Assembly: GCF_034259205.1 (NCBI RefSeq)
Contig: NZ_CP139487.1
Coordinates: forward strand, 3,224,001-3,288,000
DNA length: 64,000 bases
Source of the DNA: Peredibacter starrii
GTDB taxonomy: Bacteria > Bdellovibrionota > Bacteriovoracia > Bacteriovoracales > Bacteriovoracaceae
Direction of reading: 5' to 3'
In this document: piece after piece, positions 42,615 through 51,420 of the stretch
How the letters are laid out: each line of letters starts with the position of its first letter
How positions within the stretch are numbered: the first letter of the stretch is position 1
The notes under the pieces: generated by a model
What the model saw: the letters and a program-made list of their open reading frames with translations, nothing else
Told to the model about the DNA's origin: nothing
Databases searched by the model: none
Translations under genes and position numbers: made by a program

Positions 42615-42913
42615 AAAGCAGAGACACGTCCAGTAAGGATGTCCCAGAACATTCTAAAATCTCCCAACAGGCTGTACCAAGGATTCTTGAAAGTGGCCGG
42701 ACGGTTCTTTTCAAAACCAAAATGTCCAACCCAAGCGAAGCCGTAACCCACAACCGGCAAAAGTGCCAAGGTCATAAGGTTTCCGGTGAAAAAGAAGAGA
42801 AGCAAAAGAGAAATGACCCCACATGTACCGACGAAATGAAGCTTACGGCAGTGTAAGTTCGAGTGTTCACGTAGGTAGTACGGGTAAAAATCGCTGAAAG
42901 TTTTGAAATCCAT
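42611..42913 (-). CDS. Mpo1-like (DUF962) membrane protein
   Basis: The 100-aa protein matches DUF962/Mpo1: YYLREHSNLHCRKLHFVGT near the N terminus and GYGFAWVGHFGFEKNRPATF in the middle, with two hydrophobic segments (about 30-45 and 48-63). In yeast Mpo1 is an Fe(II)-dependent dioxygenase of phytosphingosine; the conserved His are present. Role in bacteria is not settled; fatty-acid alpha-oxidation is possible. Convergent with the exporter. Confidence 0.85.
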   Translation of the reverse strand: MDFKTFSDFYPYYLREHSNLHCRKLHFVGTCGVISLLLLFFFTGNLMTLALLPVVGYGFAWVGHFGFEKNRPATFKNPWYSLLGDFRMFWDILTGRVSAF

Positions 42914-43023
42914 CTTTTCTCCTCCCTCAATCTTAATGCCTAAGGGGGCGAATTCTCAAGAATTTTTATTTCCGAACTTAAGGTTTATCCGACAAATCCG
43001 ATAAGCTACAAAAGGTGGCTTTT

Positions 43024-43848
43024 TTGAAGAGTTTAATGATTTTAGCACTGCTTAGTTGGACAACCGTTAGTTGGGGATTCTCTACCGACTGTTTCTTCTG
43101 CTTACCTTGGAAACAGGATAATACAAGACCTCTAGTACCTGAGTGGCCAATTGAATATGTGAAGATTGAAAAGGTCGACTACGAGAGAAATTCTCAGACT
43201 GCGAGCTTTTGTAGACGTCCTGAAGACATGGTGGACACCATTGTTATTCACCACTCTGAAACTCCAAGCACTGACTCACCGGAACGAATCAATGACCTCC
43301 ACTTAAATCGAGGAACCCCTGCGGATCCTTGGTATATGATCGCTTATTCTTATGTGGTGAACTCTCCTTATGCAGGAGCACTTTCTCCCCGCGCACGCGT
43401 GACTGAAGGTCGACCTCTGGATCTTGTTGGTGCTCATGCCGGCTCAAATATCTTTGTGCCGATGGATGAGGATCAGAAGAAGATGTGGAAGGACGGTAAG
43501 ATCACTTGCGGTAAAGAAGGCGGAGATTTTACAGTCGACCCAAGTATGGAGAAGAACGGCACGATTAAGGCCAACGTCACAACCATTGGTCTCGTGGTGA
43601 TTGGTAACTACTCTCCTTTCTCTAAAACGAATCCCAACGGTTACTCGAAGAAGAATCCTCGGTATCCGACTCTACAGACCCAGGACATGATTGCCAGAAC
43701 CTCATGTCAGTTGCAGAAAAAATATCCTCGTATGAAATCCATCAAGTGGCACAGCTATTACCACTCGACGAGTTGTCCGGGTACGATCAAAGAATACATT
43801 GGGAAAATTAAGACTCTGGCCAGGAAGTACGGATGCGAATTCAATTAA
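43024..43848 (+). CDS. Exported N-acetylmuramoyl-L-alanine amidase (amidase_2/PGRP-like)
   Basis: The 274-aa protein has a signal peptide (about residues 1-18) and an amidase_2 fold. Zinc-binding His is in IVIHHSETPS, the second in KWHSYYHS, and Cys8 residues later in TSCPG, matching the His-x7-Cys spacing of T7 lysozyme. GAHAGSN is a further substrate segment. It would cut the amide bond between MurNAc and L-Ala in peptidoglycan. AAGGTGG about 6 nt upstream favours the TTG start at 43024 over GTG 43015. It overlaps the next gene by 16 nt. Confidence 0.88.
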   Translation: MKSLMILALLSWTTVSWGFSTDCFFCLPWKQDNTRPLVPEWPIEYVKIEKVDYERNSQTASFCRRPEDMVDTIVIHHSETPSTDSPERINDLHLNRGTPADPWYMIAYSYVVNSPYAGALSPRARVTEGRPLDLVGAHAGSNIFVPMDEDQKKMWKDGKITCGKEGGDFTVDPSMEKNGTIKANVTTIGLVVIGNYSPFSKTNPNGYSKKNPRYPTLQTQDMIARTSCQLQKKYPRMKSIKWHSYYHSTSCPGTIKEYIGKIKTLARKYGCEFN

Positions 43849-44240
43849 TCACCATCATTCTTTTATTCTCATTCACGGCCGTGGTTCACGGTTCGGATGA
43901 TAAATCCATGAAAGAACTGTTCATGAAATATGATCAGGTCATGGACAATAAAAAAATTGAGCTGATCGATGAGGTCTTCTCACAAAAGTTCATCAAGGCC
44001 AGTGGCGGTAAGGAAGAACTGATTTCCAAAATCAAAGAGCTTCCTCATTCGTCTAACAAAAGCAAACCTCTTGCCCCTGATCTCACCTGGAGAAAGGGAC
44101 TTAAAAACGAGATGTATTTTGCGAAGGTGAAAGAACCTTCTGTGAATAAAAGCAAAAAAGACGCTCATGAAACAGAGTTCATGGTGATCAAAGAAGACGG
44201 TAAACTTAAAATCGATGGAACACTTGGTGATGGTAATTAA
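43833..44240 (+). CDS. Small exported protein following amidase
   Basis: The 135-aa protein has a signal peptide (about residues 1-20, ending VVHGS) and a charged mature domain of about 115 aa with a pattern like SnoaL/NTF2-type small proteins (FMVIKEDGKLKIDG) but no certain match. It starts 16 nt inside the amidase gene's end, so the pair is coupled. Its own last bases overlap the next lipoprotein gene. Function unknown. Confidence 0.65.
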   Translation: MRIQLITIILLFSFTAVVHGSDDKSMKELFMKYDQVMDNKKIELIDEVFSQKFIKASGGKEELISKIKELPHSSNKSKPLAPDLTWRKGLKNEMYFAKVKEPSVNKSKKDAHETEFMVIKEDGKLKIDGTLGDGN

Positions 44241-44562
44241 ACTTCTCGCTGTTCTATTACTGGCAGTTGGTTGTGGTTCGGAAGCGAACCTCAGTAACTC
44301 TGCTCTTGAGCAGTCTTCGAAACTTTCGGACAACTCGAGTATTAAGGCCACTTCAATTGGCACACTTGTTCGCCAGAACGGTACTTCAGTAAAATACGAT
44401 CAACTCCAAATCAACGGGCAGCTTTATAAAGTTAGCCTTAGTAGTTCGATTCTCTCTCTCGAATTCATTGCTAAGTATCCACTGGGCGCGCAGGTACCGG
44501 TGAAATATAAGGGTAATGTTCGCAGTCAGGAAGTATTACTAGAAGTAATTCAAGCACAATAA
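44230..44562 (+). CDS. Small predicted lipoprotein
   Basis: The 110-aa protein has a lipobox LLAVGC (Cys15) from a start at 44230. The mature part is hydrophilic, Ser/Asn-rich, then a beta-rich region (about 45-108). The ATG overlaps the preceding gene's end by 11 nt; a longer start at 44215 is less likely. No family is recognised. A strong hairpin follows immediately. Confidence 0.65.
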   Translation: MVIKLLAVLLLAVGCGSEANLSNSALEQSSKLSDNSSIKATSIGTLVRQNGTSVKYDQLQINGQLYKVSLSSSILSLEFIAKYPLGAQVPVKYKGNVRSQEVLLEVIQAQ

Positions 44563-44588
44563 AAAAGGGCCTCTTTCGAGGCCCTTTT
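44563..44588. terminator. Bidirectional Rho-independent terminator
   Basis: A perfect stem GGGCCTC / GAGGCCC with a TTTC loop is flanked by AAAA and TTTT, so it can terminate both the plus-strand lipoprotein and the minus-strand nuo operon. Confidence 0.85.
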
Positions 44589-44596
44589 CATTAGCA

Positions 44597-45106
44597 TTAA
44601 GCTTTAACGATACGATCGCGCCAAGCAACTACATCAGGAGCGAGGTAGTCGTACTTCATGGCATCGATTGTGTATTGAGAGAATTCGTAGTCATGAGAGT
44701 GAGTCAAACATTCAGTTGGACACACAGTCGTACAAAGACCGCAATAACAACATAGAGAAGTATCAATTGTGAACTGAGTAAGTTTCAAACGAATCGGCTG
44801 ACCGTTTGAAGTCTTCTTGATCTCAGCACCTTCAGGAAGTTTTTCTGAAGCAATGTAAATACAATCAACCGGACAGGCCATTGCACACTGAGTACAGCTG
44901 ATACAGTTTTGAGCATCGTTGAAGAGACGCATACGAGCTCTTTCAGGAAGAACTTCGCGTACTTCTGGGTACTCGATTGAAGCAGGCTTAACTGCCCATA
45001 CGTATCTGAAAGTGATCCACATACCTTTAGCGGTTGTGTAGATACCATCATAAAGTGCTTTAAAATATTCCTTAACGGAAGACGATTCGTGAACTGTAGT
45101 GCTCAT
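44597..45106 (-). CDS. nuoI: NADH-quinone oxidoreductase subunit I (NuoI)
   Basis: The 169-aa protein has two 4Fe-4S ferredoxin motifs: CISCTQCAMACPVDCI and CCYCGLCTTVCPTECL. NuoI carries clusters N6a and N6b from the peripheral arm to NuoB. It overlaps nuoD by 4 nt and is last in the operon. A bidirectional terminator follows. NuoH, normally between D and I, is missing here. Confidence 0.95.
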   Translation of the reverse strand: MSTTVHESSSVKEYFKALYDGIYTTAKGMWITFRYVWAVKPASIEYPEVREVLPERARMRLFNDAQNCISCTQCAMACPVDCIYIASEKLPEGAEIKKTSNGQPIRLKLTQFTIDTSLCCYCGLCTTVCPTECLTHSHDYEFSQYTIDAMKYDYLAPDVVAWRDRIVKA

Positions 45107-46281
45107 CGGTCTACCTCTCCTAGTACGATATCAATTGAACCAATAGACGCTACGAAGTCTGCCACCATCTGACCTGGGGCCATGTGTGGAAGCATCGACG
45201 TGTGAGTGAAACATGGAGATTTCACTTTTAAGCGGTATGGAGTTTTAGAGTCATTGCCTTCAGACACAAGGTGGAAACCAATCTCTCCACGAGGTGCTTC
45301 TGAACGAACATATACTTCACCTTTAGGAAGCTTGATGATCTTAGGCACTTTGCCCATTACTGGACCCGGCTCAAGTTTATCAATTACCTGACGGATGATT
45401 TTGATAGATTCAACAACTTCTCTCATACGAACGATGTAACGGTTCCAACAGTCACCTACTACGCCGCGCTCGCCGTCGCCAACTGGTACGTCGAATTCAA
45501 GTTCAGAGTAAAGTGAGTATGGCTTGTTCTTACGAAGGTCCCACTTGTATCCAGAACCGCGAAGTACCGGACCAGTTGCACCGTATGTGAAACAGTCTTC
45601 AACTGTAAGAACACCAACGTTAGAAGTACGCTCAACGAAGATTTTGTTAAGAGATACTAGCTCGTGATATTTCTTCGCTTCTTGTTCCATTACGTCTACG
45701 AAAGAAGAAACGCGAGCGATCTGGTCATCAGTCCAGTCATTCCAAACTCCACCAATCCAGATGTAGTTATAAAGAAGACGAGCACCTGAAACTTCTTCGA
45801 ATAGACGAAGGATTTTTTCACGCTCTTCGAATGCATATAAGAATGGAGTGAAAGCTCCAAGATCTAGTGCATATGTACCGAATGCCATTAAGTGAGAAGC
45901 GATACGCTGAAGCTCGGCCGTAAGAATACGAAGAAGTTCAGCACGACGAGGAACTTCAGTTCCTAGCATCTTCTCAACTGCCATAACGTATCCCCACTCC
46001 ATGCTCATAGAAGCAAGGTAGTCGAGACGATCAACGAAAGGAATAATCCCACGGTAATCAAGGTTCTCAGCATGCTTTTCCATACAACGGTGTAAGTAAC
46101 CAAGGTGTGGAATAGCGTGAGCAACGATTTCCGAATCAGTCCAGATCTCTACACGTAGAACCCCGTGAGTAGCAGGGTGTTGAGGACCCATGTTCAGGGT
46201 AAGTAGCTCTGACTTTAGCTGTTCAGTTTCACTGTTAATGGTTGGTTTTTCTGGTTCACCAATGTCCCATTTAGATTGCAT
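45103..46281 (-). CDS. nuoD: NADH-quinone oxidoreductase subunit D (NuoD)
   Basis: The 392-aa 49-kDa subunit of complex I has GPQHPATHGVLR, GYLHRCMEKHAEN, RIASHLMAFGTYALDLGA and the C-terminal region ending VDFVASIGSIDIVLGEVDR, close to the usual NuoD end. It helps form the quinone-binding pocket with NuoB and NuoH. It is separate from nuoC (11-nt gap), not a C-D fusion. It overlaps nuoI by 4 nt. Confidence 0.96.
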   Translation of the reverse strand: MQSKWDIGEPEKPTINSETEQLKSELLTLNMGPQHPATHGVLRVEIWTDSEIVAHAIPHLGYLHRCMEKHAENLDYRGIIPFVDRLDYLASMSMEWGYVMAVEKMLGTEVPRRAELLRILTAELQRIASHLMAFGTYALDLGAFTPFLYAFEEREKILRLFEEVSGARLLYNYIWIGGVWNDWTDDQIARVSSFVDVMEQEAKKYHELVSLNKIFVERTSNVGVLTVEDCFTYGATGPVLRGSGYKWDLRKNKPYSLYSELEFDVPVGDGERGVVGDCWNRYIVRMREVVESIKIIRQVIDKLEPGPVMGKVPKIIKLPKGEVYVRSEAPRGEIGFHLVSEGNDSKTPYRLKVKSPCFTHTSMLPHMAPGQMVADFVASIGSIDIVLGEVDR

Positions 46282-46292
46282 ATGGATTCCTC

Positions 46293-46877
46293 TTAATTAC
46301 TTGAAGCTGCTAGTTGGGCCTTCTTAATCATGTCCTGACGAACGATGAACTCACGATCTTCGAAGTTCATCTTGTTGTCTGGATATACGGCCATACCGTT
46401 ATAATCTTTCTGAGCAACGTAATCTTTTCTAAGAGGCCAGCCTTGCCAGTCATCCGGGCAAAGAATACGGCGCATATCAGGGTGATTATTAAATTTGATA
46501 CCGAACATGTCGTAAACTTCACGCTCTTGGTAGTTAGCAGCTGCCCATACCTTCACTACTGAATCAACAGTAGGAGCTACACGGTCAGTAACTTTTACTT
46601 TAAGGATGAACTCACGAGGAGCTGTTGTATCGAAGTGAGCAACCATGTAACAAACTTCCATGAACTCTACCCAGTCTACACCGCTGATGCACTGAAGAGA
46701 GTTGAATGGCATTTCTTTGTTTGTTTTTAGGAATTCACAAACTGCGAAGATTTTTGAAGCTTCAACAGTGATGCTTGAATCAAACTTTGCATCTTCAGCA
46801 TTGTTCACAGTTGCGTTTGCACCCTGAACGTTTGCATTGATGAGACTTGCTAGTTTATTGAAATCAACATTAAGCAT
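46293..46877 (-). CDS. nuoC: NADH-quinone oxidoreductase subunit C (NuoC)
   Basis: The 194-aa 30-kDa subunit has the family C-terminal motif [37 protein letters not shown]-terminal residues (about 1-60) are more variable. It supports the peripheral arm next to NuoD. It overlaps nuoB by 8 nt and precedes nuoD by 11 nt. Confidence 0.95.
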   Translation of the reverse strand: MLNVDFNKLASLINANVQGANATVNNAEDAKFDSSITVEASKIFAVCEFLKTNKEMPFNSLQCISGVDWVEFMEVCYMVAHFDTTAPREFILKVKVTDRVAPTVDSVVKVWAAANYQEREVYDMFGIKFNNHPDMRRILCPDDWQGWPLRKDYVAQKDYNGMAVYPDNKMNFEDREFIVRQDMIKKAQLAASSN

Positions 46878-47352
46878 GCTTTACCCACTTATTACGAAGA
46901 AGACGCTCGTTCGCGATTTTCTTCTGAAGAGTCATTACACCTTCAATAAGAGCTTCCGGACGAGGAGGACAACCAGGAACGTAAACGTCTACAGGAACTA
47001 CCTCATCAACGCCTTTAAGAACGTGATAACCGTGTTGCCAGTATGGTCCACCCTTGTTTGCACAAGACCCCATAGAGATAACGTATTTTGGCTCTGCCAT
47101 TTGTTCATAAAGAACTTTCACACGAGTTGCCATCTTAAGTGTCACTGTACCAGCAACAATCATAAGATCCGCACGACGTGGAGTTGCCATGAAGGCACCA
47201 CAACCAAATCTTTCTAGATCGTATTTTGCCATACCTGTGGCCATCATTTCGATCGCACAACAAGCAAGACCAAAGGTCATTGGCCATAGAGAATTTTTGC
47301 GACCCCAGTTGAGAAAATCATCAACGGTCGACAGTACAACACCATCTTGCAT
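46870..47352 (-). CDS. nuoB: NADH-quinone oxidoreductase subunit B (NuoB)
   Basis: The 160-aa protein holds cluster N2, with the ligands visible as the tandem Cys in [18 protein letters not shown] and [10 protein letters not shown]. It is the last Fe-S carrier before quinone. The operon's first gene is nuoB, not nuoA. GGAG lies about 7 nt before ATG and a TTGACG/TACAAA promoter upstream. Confidence 0.96.
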   Translation of the reverse strand: MQDGVVLSTVDDFLNWGRKNSLWPMTFGLACCAIEMMATGMAKYDLERFGCGAFMATPRRADLMIVAGTVTLKMATRVKVLYEQMAEPKYVISMGSCANKGGPYWQHGYHVLKGVDEVVPVDVYVPGCPPRPEALIEGVMTLQKKIANERLLRNKWVKHA

Positions 47353-47390
47353 GGAGAACTCCGGTTCATTGAAAAAAATAATTACCCCTA

Positions 47391-47419
47391 TTTGTACCTT
47401 TTGGGGGCGTTTTCGTCAA
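47391..47419 (-). promoter_or_regulatory. Candidate promoter of nuoBCDI
   Basis: On the minus strand TTGACG (47419-47414) and TACAAA (47396-47391) are spaced 17 nt apart, upstream of nuoB and its GGAG ribosome site. It would serve the whole four-gene operon. Confidence 0.55.
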
Positions 47420-47476
47420 TGAAACGGCTAAGGAAATCAGCTATTTCGAATGAATGTCTTTGGGAATAATGTACGC

Positions 47477-48400
47477 CTATTTTTGGCCACAACGAGCGGA
47501 GTAATTCTGGATGAATTTCTCCTGACCGTCAGAGGCAGATGCAGGTCCTCGTTTTGGTCCTTGCTGCATGTAGGCGAGACGCTTTTTATCATTCTCACAT
47601 ACCTTACTAACCACCAAATCGTATTCCATCAGAGCTGCAATCGGATAAGGAACGCCATAAGCGGAAGAAATAAAATTTATTTTTTCCTCTTTTAGGTCTG
47701 AAAATGAGCTAGCGATGTCTCTTTTTACTAATTGTTTATTGAAACCGTCGTAATAAGAACCTACGTGATAAAAAAGTTCGACTGCTTTTTTAAACGAAAG
47801 TTGACCACTCGCGTCTTCGATTTTTTGGCAATTCGAACGAGATTGGATGGTTTTCGAGAAAAGTTCACGAAGAACTCGGCACTCAGTAAGAAAGGCCTGA
47901 ACCTCTCCCCCGTTTCCTTCAATCGTTCCTTTAATAAAGTCTTTGGCATTAAATGAATCAGAATATGGATTGAAGCTCTCTCTATAAACATAGTGAGTAA
48001 GCTCATGGGCAAGATCCAAAAGTGCATCATCCCAGGCAAGACTCTTATTAATGTAAACAATTGAACGTGATTCATAGATCACATGCTCTGGTGAATGCGG
48101 AGAAAACTTACGAACAAGAGTTGTGTCGGTAAGGGAACTCTCACCCACTCTGATCACATCTGAAAGTGTAAGACCTGTACGCGAGGCCTTGTATTGGGCC
48201 TCTTTAATGACCTGCTCACCAGTCGCAGAACGACTTAGAAGCTCTAATAGCTTTTTAAGATTGAGTTCCTGGGATGAGGTGTAATCCATCCACGAGCGAT
48301 TAGCACTCATGTTGCCTTCTACATGGATAGTTTTATCTTCCATGGCGAAGAGAGGAAAAGTCGTCGTTACAAGCAGGATTATAGTATAAAACGTCTTCAT
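47477..48400 (-). CDS. Exported zinc metalloprotease-like protein (HELTH motif)
   Basis: The 307-aa protein has a signal peptide (about residues 1-19, FPLFA) and one zinc motif, LAHELTHYVY, the HExxH pair with the catalytic Glu between. A later Glu in GNGGEVQAFLTEC, about 35 residues on, could be the third ligand, as in gluzincin-like proteins. Several Cys suggest disulfides. It probably acts in the periplasm or outside the cell on proteins. No close family is recognised. It is monocistronic. Confidence 0.65.
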   Translation of the reverse strand: MKTFYTIILLVTTTFPLFAMEDKTIHVEGNMSANRSWMDYTSSQELNLKKLLELLSRSATGEQVIKEAQYKASRTGLTLSDVIRVGESSLTDTTLVRKFSPHSPEHVIYESRSIVYINKSLAWDDALLDLAHELTHYVYRESFNPYSDSFNAKDFIKGTIEGNGGEVQAFLTECRVLRELFSKTIQSRSNCQKIEDASGQLSFKKAVELFYHVGSYYDGFNKQLVKRDIASSFSDLKEEKINFISSAYGVPYPIAALMEYDLVVSKVCENDKKRLAYMQQGPKRGPASASDGQEKFIQNYSARCGQK

Positions 48401-48447
48401 TACCCTGCTTGTCGGCAGGAAATGTGGGAACTCGAGTCAAAAGTTGA

Positions 48448-50112
48448 TTACAAAGATTGAAATCTTAGATGATGGATCGCCTTACCTGACTTTGACACTT
48501 GGATATTCCCGAGAATTTTGGCCGGTGCAGTTGGAACCATCTCCCCTGCATAGGTAGCAATGGCGACCTGGTAATTGCCAGGGGGAAGTTTTACTTCAGT
48601 CATCCGAAGTGCTTGTGGGAGTGTGGTCCAGTGGCGGGTGTCGGCCTTCTCAAGGGCCGCAATTCCTTTGGCCGCACCAACGTAAGTTGCCATGGCCGCA
48701 GTTTTCGCCAAGAAATCTCCATCTCCATTACCCTGTTTAAGGCTTTGGTAAACTTTCATGGCCGCAACGATTGCCACAATATGACGAACGGCCACACGAG
48801 TTCCGGTCTTTACATAACGGGCCACCACATCTTCTTCTAAAACAATGCGTGCGATATCGCCATTTTCAGAAACTACTGGAAGTGGACTATGGTGAACAAC
48901 AACACCTTTTTCGTTCAGGAAGAAGATCTCCTGGCGTTGAACCAGTGGAACGTTATCAATCATCGGAAGTTCGAATTCAACTGCAGCTTCTTGAACCGCT
49001 AGCTTCGTTACATCATGAGCGAAGATAAAACTTCCAGCATTGGCGGTTCTTTCAGGAATCATGCCGAGCTTGTTCATAGCAAACGCAGTCACGAACTCTG
49101 TACCAACAGTGGCGATGAATGTTTTGGCCGCTGGGTTACTTACAGAATTCACGGCACCTTTAATACCAAAGTTAAAAGGCTTTCCAACTTTCTGAGGAAT
49201 CATCCCCTCTTCCAGTACAACAACAACGTTGGCGGGTCCGAGTTCCACTTTGTTTGTCACAATCTTTGAAGGTTTAAGTGCCTTCACTTGATTCTGATAA
49301 TCTCCACCACGAATTTCTTTCGTTAAAGAGAGAATTTTAAATTGAAGGAAATCCTTTAGATCATTATAAGCATGGGTCTTCTCATAAAGTTTTTGATCGG
49401 GACCTTTGCCGCTTTTAAGATTGTCTTCAAATGAGCGAGTGTACTCAATGTTCTTCTTATTAAAGAGAGCAAAAACGCCTCCTTCAGCATCCAGGATCTT
49501 ATACGCGTCCTTATATAACTGAAGGGCAATCTGATCATCATTTTTGATGTCACTGATCTCGTGAATCTGACCACCGAAAACCTTTAACATCAAATCTGTG
49601 TGATAAAGGGTTTTGGAAGTTGCAGAACGCTGAAGCTCAGTAAAGTAAGTGTCCCAAGCAAGAATGGTGGCGCGTGACGCCTGAAGATCAAGCTTCACAC
49701 CCTTCTTTAAGAAGCGGGCGTAATAAGCTTTGGCGAGAAAGTAATGAGCGTAAGAGCGCTCGTAACTTGCTCCATAGAACTGATCAGAGGCATCGTTAAT
49801 TAACAGCGAGGCCGCTTTGCTGGAAAGACGTTTCGTATAAAGTTTGTCGATGAGGTCGAGAGAAGTTTGAAAGTGAATGATAGCGTTATCTTCATCCTGG
49901 CGGGAAAGAGCAACTGTTCCCATTTCCATGTGCCAGAGGAGCGAGCTTTTTTTGTCTTCTTTAAGATCGCTCTTCTCCAGGATCGCCTGGGCCTTTTCAA
50001 AGTCTAGTGACTGATAGGCCTCACGGTAGTCCTTCATTTGATCTTTCATCTTGGAGGCACAGGCCCCCAAGAATAAAAGAACAGCTAATAGTAGGCAGTG
50101 AAATTTTACCAT
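48448..50112 (-). CDS. COG3014-like lipoprotein with helical repeats
   Basis: The 554-aa lipoprotein has a lipobox ending at Cys18 (FLGACA). An N-terminal part (about 25-270) has TPR-like helical repeats (AYQSLDFEKAQAILEKS, DEDNAIIHFQTSLDL). The C-terminal half is beta-rich. The length and set of partners fit the COG3014 family, whose role is not established. Its start overlaps the LpoB-like gene by 7 nt, and it is last of four lipoprotein genes. Confidence 0.75.
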   Translation of the reverse strand: MVKFHCLLLAVLLFLGACASKMKDQMKDYREAYQSLDFEKAQAILEKSDLKEDKKSSLLWHMEMGTVALSRQDEDNAIIHFQTSLDLIDKLYTKRLSSKAASLLINDASDQFYGASYERSYAHYFLAKAYYARFLKKGVKLDLQASRATILAWDTYFTELQRSATSKTLYHTDLMLKVFGGQIHEISDIKNDDQIALQLYKDAYKILDAEGGVFALFNKKNIEYTRSFEDNLKSGKGPDQKLYEKTHAYNDLKDFLQFKILSLTKEIRGGDYQNQVKALKPSKIVTNKVELGPANVVVVLEEGMIPQKVGKPFNFGIKGAVNSVSNPAAKTFIATVGTEFVTAFAMNKLGMIPERTANAGSFIFAHDVTKLAVQEAAVEFELPMIDNVPLVQRQEIFFLNEKGVVVHHSPLPVVSENGDIARIVLEEDVVARYVKTGTRVAVRHIVAIVAAMKVYQSLKQGNGDGDFLAKTAAMATYVGAAKGIAALEKADTRHWTTLPQALRMTEVKLPPGNYQVAIATYAGEMVPTAPAKILGNIQVSKSGKAIHHLRFQSL

Positions 50113-50711
50113 CCGAGAGAAGATTTCTCAGAGTACTTGAAGACTTTCGTACGAGTACGAAGAACCTCAGTCGCCTTCTCGATATCTGTCATACGAATGT
50201 TAACAGAGTATTCCTTGATGGTTTTGCCATCACGTTTTTCAGGCTTCATATACACGTTACCGAAGATCATGATGTCAGCACCTGTTTGCTTACCAATTTT
50301 CTTGGCAGTAGCAGGATCAACCATACCGTCATTTTGGTAAGTGATTTCTTTTAGGATTTTTTCACGAGCTTGGTTATCGACCAGTTCGAATTCACCAGAA
50401 AGAGAAAGCTCGTTTAGTAGCTCATCGTTCAGGTCACCGATTGGGAAGTAAGCTTCAGAAGTTTGGTTTTGAACTTCAGCGATGAACACTTTTGGAGTGC
50501 CGAATTTCGCCTTCATTTTATTGTAACCAGGGTGAGCCTTCATTTGTTTAACAACGTCAGCAACCGCTTGAGTCGTATCAGCGCTCATCCAGTTATCAGT
50601 AATTGAAAGTCCTTTTTCATCAGACTCATTAGCATCAACACGCTTTGCTTTGAAACCACCACAAGAAGTGGCCAGCATAGAAACAGAAAGTAGTACGAAT
50701 AAGAATTTCAT
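50106..50711 (-). CDS. LpoB-like penicillin-binding-protein activator lipoprotein
   Basis: The 201-aa lipoprotein has a lipobox ending at Cys17 (LATSC). The soluble domain (about 65-190) shows VFIAEVQNQTSEAYFPIGDLND, KIGKQTGADIMIFGNV and RMTDIEKATEVLR, the pattern of LpoB (COG3417), which activates PBP1b for peptidoglycan synthesis. An AGGAG ribosome site precedes ATG. It is third in the lipoprotein operon, 13 nt after an LPP20-like gene and coupled to the COG3014-like gene. Confidence 0.82.
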   Translation of the reverse strand: MKFLFVLLSVSMLATSCGGFKAKRVDANESDEKGLSITDNWMSADTTQAVADVVKQMKAHPGYNKMKAKFGTPKVFIAEVQNQTSEAYFPIGDLNDELLNELSLSGEFELVDNQAREKILKEITYQNDGMVDPATAKKIGKQTGADIMIFGNVYMKPEKRDGKTIKEYSVNIRMTDIEKATEVLRTRTKVFKYSEKSSLGW

Positions 50712-50724
50712 TTAAATCTCCTAA

Positions 50725-51405
50725 TTACACTTCACCGTGACGAGCTTTCACGAAGTCTTCATCAAGGTTTTCAAGAGCTTTCTTAACATTGTCTTTTAGT
50801 TCAGGATCGGCTTTTTCAACTAGATCTTCAGAAGCTTTATCAATGGCAGCTTTAAGACGAGCATCTTCCATACGGATAAGAGTCGCGCATGTGAAACCTA
50901 CGTGGTCTTTTTTAGCACCAAGTTTCTGTTGGTAGTTTCTCTTTTCCCAGTAAGTCTTGATCACAGCAGCGCCGTGGATAAGAGATTGAACTCTTTCAGC
51001 AAGAGTATTAGAAACGTACTCTCTCATTGGAGCAGTTTTAGGATTGTTAGCGTCGATAGCGGCCTGGCCTTCAGTAGAAGCAGCTAGTGACTTCTGGATG
51101 AAAGTTGTGATTTCAGAAGCGATATCAGAACGAACATTTGCCTTTGCAAGGTTACAAGCGATTTCACGGTTTACTTTAGGCTCAGTCTCGTAAGAGAAGT
51201 AACGAAACTTCTTAGTGTCCATGTTTTCTTGAGCGACCCATACTTCAGCGTCTTCGATCCAGCCTGGACGAACAGTTGAAGAAGCATCACGAACTTCATA
51301 ATCGCGTGCAATTGTTTCAGAGTTATCAACGTCCTTCACTTTCTTTTTTGAAGAACATGCCACGCCGAGAGAAAGAATCAACAGGACAGACATCAGCTTC
51401 ATCAT
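50725..51405 (-). CDS. LPP20-like lipoprotein
   Basis: The 226-aa lipoprotein has a lipobox LGVAC (Cys17). The mature part has RPGWIEDAEVWVAQ and ANVRSDIASEITTFIQKSL, in the style of LPP20/flagellar-secretion-lipoprotein domains. Function unknown; such proteins often accompany LpoB and COG3014. It lies 15 nt after the first LPP20-like gene and 13 nt before the LpoB-like gene. Confidence 0.72.
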   Translation of the reverse strand: MMKLMSVLLILSLGVACSSKKKVKDVDNSETIARDYEVRDASSTVRPGWIEDAEVWVAQENMDTKKFRYFSYETEPKVNREIACNLAKANVRSDIASEITTFIQKSLAASTEGQAAIDANNPKTAPMREYVSNTLAERVQSLIHGAAVIKTYWEKRNYQQKLGAKKDHVGFTCATLIRMEDARLKAAIDKASEDLVEKADPELKDNVKKALENLDEDFVKARHGEV

Positions 51406-51420
51406 AGGAGCTCCTTTTCC

